This document shows, in pieces, positions 11,701-23,700 of a stretch of 64,000 nucleotides of DNA (the stretch's first letter is position 1; every line of letters starts with the position of its first letter). The notes beneath the pieces were generated by a model. The model was not told the DNA's origin and did not search any database. It saw only the letters and a list, made by a program, of their open reading frames with translations. Both the position numbers and the translations under genes were made by a program. Source of the stretch: a bacterium (GTDB lineage: Bacteria; Bacillota; Bacilli; Lactobacillales; Streptococcaceae); the NCBI GenBank assembly GCA_905221545.1, contig CAJNDO010000001.1:124001-188000 (forward strand), read 5' to 3'.

Positions 11701-14700
11701 TTCAATTTATCAAGAGCTTCTTTCGTCCATTTTGGTCCTGTTGGGTTATTTGGATCGATTGGATCTCCTGGGTTAGGGTTCTTCGGTTCTTCGTTAGAGT
11801 TTTGTGGAGTTGTTGGTGTTACTGGAACTGTCTTAGCTACCGTTACATAGTAAACTTGAGACACTCCGTTTTCACCTTTATCATCCACAGTATCAAATTC
11901 TCCGTTATTGCCTGGATATTCGGCTTGACCTGCTTTATTCGGTACAACTACATATCCAGCTGCTTTAAGTTCATCAACAACTTTTGTTACTTCACCCGCT
12001 TTAGTGAATTTAGAACCTGCATTTCCTGCTTCTACGAATGAAGTATGAACTGCTTTACCGTCTTCATCTACAAAGTGAACTACCGCTACTTGTGATCCAT
12101 CTTTAACATAAACGATGTTTGTGTCTTTCGTTGGATCTTGTGGTACTGGTGGTTTAAATCCATCTTCAGGTTTTCCTGGTGTTACTGGTTCTAATGGTTT
12201 GCCAGTTGAAGGATCTAATGGTGTCAAACCTGGAACGTTTGGAATCGTTGTTGTTGGTTCACCTGGTTTCGTTGGATCCGTTGGGTTGTTTGGATACTTA
12301 GGATCTTTAATAGTTGGAGGAGTTGTTCCTTCTGGTACTACCGGTACATATTTACCCAAGTCTTTATACACAACATTATCAGTGATGTCTTTGTCAGTTG
12401 CATTAACGTTTGTAACATCTTCTTTAATCTTATCTAGAGCTCCTGTAGCTACATATCCTGTAATTACTGGAAGATCTTTTGTATCTTTTTCTAATGTAGT
12501 GTCATTATCTTTCGCAGTCCAATCACTGTATGTTACTTCACCTGTTACTTTGTTGATTGTTGCTGTACGAGTGAATGATACAGTAGTTTTGAATTCAGGT
12601 GCTGCTACAGTTCCACGTTTCGTTGTATCTGCTACATCATCTGCATAAGTATACGTAATTGTACGTGCAACTTCTTCAGTAAGTTTTAGATCTTTATATT
12701 TAGGTCCATTTGGATTATTTGGATCTAATGGTTTTTCTGGATCGAAGTTTGGATCTTTAGGATCTACTGTTTCTGTTGTTGGGTTGTACACTACTGTTTC
12801 AACGATATCTTCATCTGTAGCTGTTACGCCAGTCTTAGCTTCTACTTCAGCTTTACTTGGTGTGTAGTTTGCTAATTCTGGTTTTTCAGCTCCAGTTGGA
12901 GATGTTACTGCTCTAAATTCAGTACCATTTGTTGCTGTCCATGGAGCATCGTCTTTAGAAGCTACTGGAGTTACTCCGTCAGCTGCTAAGTAAGTTACTT
13001 CACCTGTTACAGCGTTAATTTTCGCTTTACGTGTGAATGTCAATGTTTCTTTAACTGGGTCTGCAGCTTTAGAACCATCATTCTTCACGTAGTTGATTGT
13101 ACGTGTAACTTCTTCTACTAATCCTAGATCTCCGTAAGTACGGTTCAATGGATCTCCTGGAATCTTGTCTCCTGGTTTAGCTGGTGTATCAGTTCCTGGA
13201 GTTGGAGTACCATTTTCAGGTGTTCCTGGTTTCGTTGGGTCTGCTGGGATTTCTTTAGCTTTCACAATGACATAGTATTGTTGGCTAGGTACTTTCTCTC
13301 CAGCTGTTCCTGTAGATTTATCACTTACAGCATCAAATGTACGAGTTTCTTCTTTGTAGAATCCTTCTTTATCTGTTGTGTAAAGTGCATCTGTTGGTTC
13401 AACTACAACGTATCCTTTACGTTCTAATTTATCTTTAACTGCATCTACATTCGTTTTGCTAATAGTGTTTCCTGTATCTCCAGTTTCGACTACTGATTCA
13501 TTAACTGCTCTACCTTTTTCATCTACAAAGTGTACTACCGCTACTTGTGTTCCGTCTTTAACGTAGATAATTGATGTATCTTTCGTTGGATCTGTTGGTG
13601 TTGGTGGTACGTATCCTTTACTTGGATCTGCTGGATCAACTGGTTTCAATGGTTTTCCATCTGGTCCTACTGGTGTAGTTCCTGGGATTTGTGGAACGAT
13701 TGGTGTTGTTGTTCCTGGTACCACTGGGTTCGTTGGATCTGGATCTTTTACTTTTGAACCATCTTGTGGATCGTTTGTATAAGGTTTTGGATCTACGTTT
13801 GTATTTGCAGGAGGTGTGATTCCTTCTGGAATTACTGGTACATATTTACCAACAGTTTTGTAGACTACATTTTGAGTAATATCTTTATCAGTTGCTTTAA
13901 CGTCAGTTACATCTTTCTTAGAAGCTTCTACATCACCAGTTGCAACATATCCTGCTACTACTGGTAAATCAGCTTTACCTTCTAATGTAGTATCGTTATT
14001 ATCAGCTACCCAATCACCATAAGTAAATACTTTCGTAACTGGATCGATTGTCACTGAACGTTTGAATGTTACTGTGTTTTCAAATGTGTCAGCTGCTGTT
14101 TGACCTGCTTTAGCTGCATCTTCAGCTTTTAGTTCGCTTGTTTCAGTTGAGTATTTGTACGTGATTGTACGTGTTACTTCTTCTTTACGAGCGTCTCTTA
14201 ACTTATCAATCAAGTCTTTAGTCCATTTTGGTCCTGTTGAATTATTTGGATCGATTGGTTTACCTGGTTGAATTGGGTTGTTAGGATCTACTGGTGTAGA
14301 TGGATCATCATTTGGAACTTCATCAGTTGGTGTAATTGTTACTGGTTTAACAGTTACTAACACTTTGTACTCTTGAGTTGTAGTTGCATCAGCATCAAAT
14401 GTTCCATTTTCTGGATATCCATTTTCTACTACAGTGTATCCTTTAGCTTTCAATGCGTTGATTGTTGTTGTTACGTCAGCAGCTTTCGTGAAGGCTTTTC
14501 CTGCATCTCCTGTATCAACGATTGATGTTGCTACTGCACCTTTTTCAGTCTTATCAGTTTCGCTGTTTACTTCGATGAAGTGAACTACAGCTACTTGTGA
14601 TCCATCTTTAACATACGTAATTGTAGTATCTTCAGTTGGATCTGCTGGAAGATCTGGAACTTTATATCCACCTTCTGGGTTACCTGGAGTTACTGGCTCA

Positions 14701-17700
14701 AGTGGTTGTCCATTTGGTCCTACTGGTGTAGTTCCTGGGATATAAGGTACTACTGGTTTATCAGTTTGAGTTCCTGGTTTAGTTGGATCTTCTTTAGTTG
14801 CATTTGGATATGGTTTATTTTCTACAGTTGTTCCTGGTGGTACTGTTACACCGTTTGGTACTACTGGAATATACTTACCAAGTTTGCGGTAGATAATTGT
14901 TTCTTCTGTATCTTTATCTGTCGCTCCTACATTATCATTTGCTGTAGATGTTTTCGCTGAAGCAATGTATCCTTCTTTAGCAGGTGTGTCTACTGCAGTG
15001 AATGCTTTCGTATCTGGTGTCCAGTTACCGTATTCAAGGATTGCTCCTGTTACTGCATCAATCTTAGCCGTACGTGTAAATGTCACTGTTTGTACGTTGT
15101 CTGCAATACCTGCATCTGATCCATCTTCAAGTTTGTAGTGAACTGTGTGAGTTACTTCTTCGATTAATCCTAATTCTTTCAATGTACGTTTCTTAGGATC
15201 GTTTTCTACTACTTTATTTGGATCTGGATTTTCACCTGGATTTACTGGATTTGGATCAACGTCTGTAGTTGAAGGGTTGTACACTACTGTTTCAACGATA
15301 TCTTCATCTGTTGCATTAACACCTGTCTTAGCTTCTACTACAGCTTTAGTTGGTGTGTAATTAGCTAGTTCTGGTTTTTCAGTTCCAGTTGGAGATGTTA
15401 CTGCTCTAAATTCAGTACCATTCGTCGCTGTCCATGGAGCATCATCTTTAGAAGCTACTGGAGTCACTCCATCTGCTGCTAAGTAAGTTACTTCTCCAGT
15501 TACAGCATTGATTTTCGCTTTACGTGTGAATGTTAATGTTTCTTTCACTGGATCTGCAGCTTTAGAACCGTCATTCTTCACGTAGTTGATTGTACGTGTA
15601 ACTTCTTCTACTAACCCTAATTCTCCATAAGTACGTCCTTTTGGATCGTTTGGTACTTTATCCTCAGGTTTTGGTGTTACTGCTGTTTCAGGATCACGTG
15701 GTTTGTTTGGAGTTGTTGGATCTGTTGGATCAACTGGGTTATTGCCTTTATCTACTGGTTTAGTAGGATCTACTGGAAGTTCTTTAGCTTTGAACGTTAC
15801 AGTAAATTCTTGGTTCGTTGATGCATCTTTATCGAACACTTTATCTGTTGCTTCTGTTGGATATTCTTTTTCCGTTGCATTTACGTTCGCTACTTTTTCA
15901 TATCCACGAGCTAGGATAGCGTTGATTGTTGCTGTTACATCTGCATCTTTCGTGAAGTTTGTTCCTTCATCACCTGAATCCACTACAGATGGTGCTAATC
16001 CATTTCCATTAACATCTACGAATTTCGTAATTGCTAATTGTTCACCATTCTTAACATACACGATTGGTGTATCTTGAGTTGGATCTGTTGGAAGATCTGG
16101 AACTTTATATCCGCCATTTGGATCTTTTTCTAATGGTTTACCGTTTGGTCCATATGGTGTGTATCCTGTTACTTCAGGAATCACTGGAGTTGTTGGTCCA
16201 TTAGGTTGAGTTGGATCCGTTGGTTTTGTTGGATCTGGTTTTAATACTCCACTTGGATCTTGTGGATTATTTGGATATGGTGTATCAGTTGCTGGTGTTA
16301 ATGGTGTAACTCCTGCAGGGATTTGCGGTTTAATGCTTCCTGCTTTCTTATAAACAACTTTATGAGCGATGTCTTTATCAGTTGCTGCTACTGTTTCACC
16401 TGTAATTGTTTTTTGGTTAGAATCTAACAATACGTAAGTATCAATCACTGGAGAGTTCACAGTATTGAATGTATCTGTTGTTGCTGGAGTCCATGGTGCT
16501 AATTCTTTCGTAGTAGCATTTCCATTAGCGTCTAAGTAAGTCACTTCTCCAGTTACAGCATTAATTTTCGCATTACGTGTAAATGTTAAAGTCTTAGTTC
16601 TTTCATCTTTTGCAGTTCCAAGTTTGTCTTCTTCAACTTTTGTTCCATTGTCATATACGTAATCAATTGTACGTGTAACTGTTTCAACTAATCCTAATTC
16701 TCCATAAGTACGTCCTTTAGGATCATTTGGTACTGGATCGGTTGGTTTTGGTGTTACCGTAGTTTGTGGATCACGTGGTTTGTTTGGATTTGTTGGATCT
16801 GTTGGATCTACTGGTTCATTGTTTTTATTTACTGGTTTCGTTGGTACTACTGGAAGTTCCTTCGCTTTAACAATTACATAGTATTGTTGGCTAGGTACTT
16901 TCTCACCAGCTGCTCCTGTAGCTTTATCACTTACAGCGTCAAATGTACGATCTGCTTCTTTGTAGAATCCTTCTTTATCTGCTGTGTATACTGTTGCATC
17001 TGTTGGAGCGATTATTTCGTAATCTTTAGCTAACGCAGCTTTAACCGCATCTACTTTAGTTGTGCTAATAGTTCCACCTGTATCTCCAGTTTCGATGACT
17101 GATTCGTTAACTGCTTTACCTTTTTCATCTACGAAGTGAACTACTGCTACTTGTGATCCGTCTTTAACATACGTAATTGTAGTGTTTTGAGTTGGATCTG
17201 CTGGTAATTCTGGTACTTTGTATCCATCTTTTGGATTTCCTGGTGTTACTGGTTCTAACGGTTGTCCTGTAGTTGGATTTAACGGTGTTAAACCTGGTAC
17301 ATATGGAATCTTAGTTGTAGTTGTTGGATCACCTGGTTTTGATGGATCTTCTGAGTTTGGATATTGTGGATTTTCAATTGTTGGAGGATTAAATCCTGCT
17401 GGTACTACTGGTACGTATTTACCTAAAGCTTTATACACTACTTTATCCGTAATATCTTTATCAGTTGCTTTAACATCCGTTACATCTTTCTTAGAAGCAT
17501 CTACATCTCCTGTTGCGATATATCCGTCTACTTTAGGAAGATCAGTTTTACCTTCTAATGTAGTATCGTTATTATCAGCTACCCAATCTCCGTAAGTGAA
17601 TTCTTTCGTAATTGGATCGATTGTTACTGGACGTTTGAATCTTACAGTATTTGTAACAGTAACGTTTTCTTTTACATCTGCTCCTGCTTTAGCTGCATCA

Positions 17701-20700
17701 GCATCTTTCAAGTCAGTTGCTTTATCAGAGTATTTGTAGGTGATTGTACGTGTTACTTCCTCTTTACGAGCATCTCTTAACTTACCAATCAAGTCTTTCG
17801 TCCATTTTGGTCCATCTGGATTACTTGGATCAATTGGTTTACCTGGTTGAATTGGATTGTTAGGATTTACTGGTGTATTTGGATCATCATTTGGTACTTC
17901 ATCAGTTGGTGTAATCGTTACTGGTTTAGCTTTTTTGTACACTACAACTTCTTCAAAGTCTTTATCTATAGCTGCTACAGTCTTATCCGGTACAGTATCA
18001 GTTGTTGGAGTTACTCCTGCAACTGCTGCTGTGTAGTTTTCGATAGTTGGTGATTTTACTTCTTCGAATTTTTGGTTTTCTGACCAATCTCCGTAAGTAA
18101 TTTCTCCTGTAACTACATTAATCTTACCTGGACGAGTGAATTTAAGTGTCTTCACTTTCTTATCCGCTACATCTGTAAGTTTTTCAGCTGATACTTCTGT
18201 TCCATCTTCGTATACATACTTAATTGTACGAGTTACTTCTTCTTGAACTTTTACAGCTTTGATTAAGTCTTCCGTCCATTTTGGTCCTGAAGGATTATTT
18301 GGATCAATTGGTGTTACACCTGGAGTAGGTTTTGGATTATCGTTACTTTCCGGTTTAGTTGGATCGAATGATGGAATATCCACTACTGTAGCTTTAACCT
18401 TAACAACGAATTCTTGATCTTTCTTAGGATCGTTATCGAATGTTGTATTGCTTACGCCAGTTCCTGGATTTTCGAATCCATCAGATACTAATGTGTAACC
18501 TTTATCTTGTAATTTCTTAATAGCTGCTTTTACTGCTGCTGTGTTAAGAGTTGCAAAGTTATCACCTGTCTTACCGATTTCAACTAAGTCTTCAGCTACA
18601 CCTGGTGTGATGACAGTATCTGGATTGTTAGCATCTACTTCCACAAACTTAACTGTTGCACGTTGCTCACCTTTTTCATAGAAGACATCTACTTCGTAGT
18701 CGTCTGCTAATGGATCAATCGCATCTGTTTTATCGATAGCTACTTTATCTGCTAAGTAACCAGCGATAGTTGGTGAAGTTACATGGTTAAAGGCATTATC
18801 AGATTGCTTCTCAGCTTCAGATAATTGTTCGCCTGCTGGTAAGTTCGTTGCTGAACTTCCTAGGGCTTTCCACTCTCCAAAGCTTACAGCTGCAACTTTG
18901 TTTTTATCAGGAGTTTCTTTCTTAGCTTCCTCTTTCACTTTCGCAATGATTGCATCATAGTATGCATGACGAGCTGCATCTTTAGCTGCTTGAGTAGTGT
19001 TTTCACGGTCTTGAACGGCTTTGTTCTTAACGGCTTCTGCTACTTTTGCGTCTTTTAATGTTTCTTCATCGTCTCTAGCATCTTCAAAGGCAGTTTTAGC
19101 TGCTGTTGCATTTGCTGCTGCTGTTTTCGCTACTGCTAATGCATCTGTGAACTTAGTAAGAGCTGCTTCTTTATCAGCATCTGAAGCGTTGTTATCTTTC
19201 ACTTTAGCTTCATATTCTGCTTTAGCTGCCGCTACTTTCGCATTTTCTGCTTCTAGAGCTTTTTGTGTATTAACTACTGCTTTAGCTAAATCTGAATTAG
19301 ACGCTGCTAAGTAGTTTGTTCTAGCTGTATCACGAGCGGTTAGGGCATTGTTGTATGCTTCTTGTGCTGCTTGTAAAGCTGCTTCTGTCGCTGCTTTCGC
19401 ATCTTTTTGAGCTTGTGTAGATTCACTTGTAATAACTAGCGCATTATTTGCTTTTTTAGCATCTGCTAATGTTTTTTCAGTTGCTGTAACATTCTTATCA
19501 GCATTTCTCAATGCTTCTGAAGTTGTTGGATCTTCTTTAGCTTTTTCTGCAGCTGCGTTGTACTTAGCGACTACTGCATCATACTTGGCTTTTGCTGATT
19601 CTTTTTCTTCAGGAGTAGCTTTTGTATTTTCTGCATTGAATGTAGCTGTATCTTCTGGGAAGGCTGCAGCTGCTAACGCCATATCGATTGTGATATTACG
19701 TTTGAAGTTCAATGTTTCTGTTACAGATTCTGCTGCTTTAGCTCCACCTTCTTTGTATTTGTAGTTGATTGTACGTGTTACATCGGCTGTTTCAGTCTTA
19801 GCACCTGTGTCACGTTTGTGTCCTAAGAATACATAGAATGTTTGGTTTTGTGGTTTTTCACCTGCATTTTCTGAATCAGCTACTGATTCTTCATCGAATT
19901 TACGTCCACCAACGATACGATTTCCGTCATCATCATTTGTGAAGCCATCACGTTTCAGTTCGTATCCCATTGCTTCATATTTCGCAATTGTTGCTGCTGT
20001 TGAGTACTTGATACGAGTTGCTGAATCACCTAAAAGTGTTTCATCTTTCGTGATTGTATCTGTAGTTGATTTTTCAGCTTCTTTATCAGAACCTGTATGA
20101 GTTTCTAGTACCCCTTTGTTTGCATTGTTTGCAGCATCCATATCGATATATACAACACGAGCCACTTGTTTATCAGCTTTATAGTATACATAAACATCAA
20201 AATCATCTTTGTTATCTGCACGTACTGCTGATACCATTGGTTCATACGAACCTACGTCTATATTATTCACTTTACCATCTTTAATAGTTGGTGTGTATAC
20301 CCCTACTGGAGTTTGGTTTGATGAACGTACATGAGATTGTACTCCATTTTTCTCACTCTTCGTATATTCGCCTTCTGGTAATTGTACTTCTGCAGTATAA
20401 CCTTTTAATGTTGGAGAAATGATATTTGTAAAGTGATCATTTTCCGGGTTAATAGATTTCCATGCTCCTACGATCACTGTTCCTGCTGGTAATTGTGTTC
20501 CAGCTTTAACAACGTCACCTGGTTTTAATACTGTAACTTGAGTTGCCTCTTTTACTACTTCTCCAGTTGCTTTACGAACATAACGATCTACAGTAATTGG
20601 ACTTTCTAGAGTCATTTCTGTTGCTACTGTGATGTCTTTTTCAGTTTGGCCATCTTGAGACATAACAACATAGTCACGATTATAAGTTAATGTTTGTTCG

Positions 20701-23700
20701 TTTGTAACTGGTTTACCGTCGATTGTTAAGATTGGTGTTTTATCTTTAGCAGCTGTAGATTTATCACCTTCGTAAACATAGTGAATCTTACGTGTGATAG
20801 TCGCTGTTAAGTTCGGAGTTACGGTTGGTGTGTATTTAGCATAACCGTAGTCAGTTCCATAACGTCTTCTTACACTATCTGTTGCATCCGGATTATCATA
20901 GTCAACGTCAGGTTGCTTAATTGTTACACCTGTACCTACACCTACGAAACTTGGGTGTGGAGTGAAGACAATTTCTGCATCTTCGTAAACTGTTTCACCT
21001 TTTTCATTTGTAGATGTCTTCGGAACTAATGTATATGTTCCTTCGTTTTCAATTTCAATTTCATTTTCAGTTACTTTAGTGTAACGACGTTCTACAGTCG
21101 TCACTTCTCCGGTTGTAGGGTTAACGTGTGTTGCTTTCGGAAGTTTCTTATTTAAAAGATTTACTGAAGTTCCTTGGACTTTTGTTCCTTTAGGAATAGT
21201 GTCATTATTATTAGTGTAAGTTTTCCCAGCAAATGTAATAGAATCACCTTTATTACCTAATAATTGATCAACAGTAATCTCATTAGCTAAAGTCAGATCC
21301 GTACTGGTTCTCTTACCAGGAATTGTTTCACCTTTTTGATAAGTGATTGTCCATTCTGTACGCTGTGCTCCACCATGAACTGGTAAAGGTGTAACTAATT
21401 GATCACCTTTTTTCAGTTTTTCTCCAGTTGGTACAATAACTTCGGTTCCATTACGAAGAACTGTTACAGGCACTGGCGCCGTTGGTTCTGCACCTGTTAG
21501 AATAGCTCCTTTCGGAACACTTCCTCCACCATAGTTCACTTTATTTACTGTTATATTACCTGTTCCAGTTACTGTATATGGTCTGTTTTGATCAAAAACT
21601 GCTGTCCCAGCTGCGATTTTATCTACTGGTTTGAATGTTTCTGTTCCACCATCTTCATATGTCACTAATGTTTCTTCAGTTACTTTTGTATCTTCAGTGT
21701 ATATTTTTTCTCCAGTAGTTTCTGTAATCGCAAATTTAATAGGTTTTGTCTTATCAATTAATACGTGAGCTTTATCGATTTTTGCTTCATCGATATGTTC
21801 ATTATTAATAGATTCTACTGTACCGTGATCTGGGATTTTCGGAGTCGCTGATTGTTTCTTACCTTGTTCATCAATCGTAGTCTCGTCTTTACCGACTGGT
21901 TTGATATCAATTACCGTTGGAATATAAGTTGTATCCATGGATTTGTAATTGTTCACACCATTGTTCACATTACCATTAATCTTATCTTTATCGGCTAATG
22001 TTGTAGAGTTTCTAGAGGTTTCAATTGTTGCAGTTGATGCTTCCCAACCAGTTGAGTTGCCGTTGTCATCCCATGCACGGATTGCAATCCCTTTAGCTGT
22101 ACCAACAAATCCTAATTCAGGTTTAAACGTTACAGTTGTTTCATAGAATCCGCCTGTAATTTCTTTGTTATCCCCTGTTGTAGCTGGATTAATCTTATAT
22201 GTTCCGACTTTGTTACCAACGCTATCGTATTCCGTATACTCAGACATTAAGTATTCTGTTTTTTTGTTATTAGGGTTGACAACTTCTAATGCTGTTCCTA
22301 ATACTTTATTGTTTTTATCTTTAACTTCTACTAATCTACCTGTTAAAACGGTTGAATCATTTTTATCAATGAATACTTTGCCGTCTTTCATGTAGATAGT
22401 TCCATCAGAATTTTTACGTAGTCGCGATACAATACCTTTTGTTCCTAAATCTGTTTTATCTTTTTCAGCATTCGGATCTAATGTTGTCACTTTAGTTGTA
22501 TCAACCACTTTATCTGTTAATACAATTTTGGGTGATACTTCAACGTTATTGATTTGAGCCCAGTTTTTGTATCCTGAATCTTTTGATTTACCATTTGCGA
22601 TGAACATAGCATTTGTTGGGAATTTAATCCCTTGTTCTTGTCCTTGGTAATCTTTAGTTTCATGTCTTGTACCACGAGGGAAGTGAGTTACGAATGTTTG
22701 GAAATCTTCTACTTCCCCTGAACCAGCAAGTCCTGTTGATTCACGGATATCTTGTTCTTCTAACGCAATACGTAAACGTACTCCGGCTTTATCAATCGAA
22801 GTATCTAATAATTGTGCTACATTTTTGAATTTAACATCATATGTTTTTTGTCCTGGTGTTACTTTGATTAATTCTGATGCTTCATCCACATCGAATTTAC
22901 CATTTCCATTGAAGTCAACCCATCCACGTAAATATGCTTCTTTATTATTTACTCCTGGGTTAGCTTTCACACCATATAAAACATATTCTGTGTCACTTGC
23001 TTGACGAAGTGTATATTCACCTTTGATTTTCTTACCAGTATTATCTACTGCATCTGGATCTAATAATTGTGCTTCACCTTCATCAGGGATTGCTCCAACA
23101 CCAAGTTTTTTAGTAGTTGAATTGTAAATCCCAATCATTGGTAAGCCAGTTTTTGGATCTGGAGTTGTAAGAACATCACCTTGGTTGACAGCTACTTGTG
23201 TACCATCTTCTTTTCTAATTACTGCATTACCATTAGCTGTAATTAAGAATGTACCTGTTTCCCCTTTTTGGTTCGTTACTTGTACTTGTTTAGTTGGATC
23301 AGTTTCTCCAGCACCAAGGTCTTTCTCAATATATTTATTCGTCATTACAAGGTCATCTAGTACCCAGTCCCCTGATTTTTCATTTACAGTTGAACGGAAG
23401 TCTGGATCCCCTGGTTGGTCTCCTAAATATGGCTGTGTTGCTGTAATCTCTTGATTATTTTCTAATTTATTAAAGTTACCGATTACATGTTTTGCACTAC
23501 CATAAGAACTTGGAGCATCTCCACCATCTGTTACGACAAATCCAATAAATCCAGAAACAGAACTTGTTGAGTTACCGTAGAATGATAAGTTACTTACACC
23601 TTCTGTTAGTCCGATTGGTAATCTGTATCCATCTCCAACAGCTGTAGAGAATGAACCAAATGTTTTATTACCATAAGCTGATGGACTTACCCATTCAGAT

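Noticed and set aside
9100..20800. Regularly spaced similar DNA segments that could suggest a CRISPR array or satellite repeat
   Set aside because: The spacing is several hundred bp, the repeats are codon-phased and encode protein modules and proline linkers; no short identical repeats with unique spacers.
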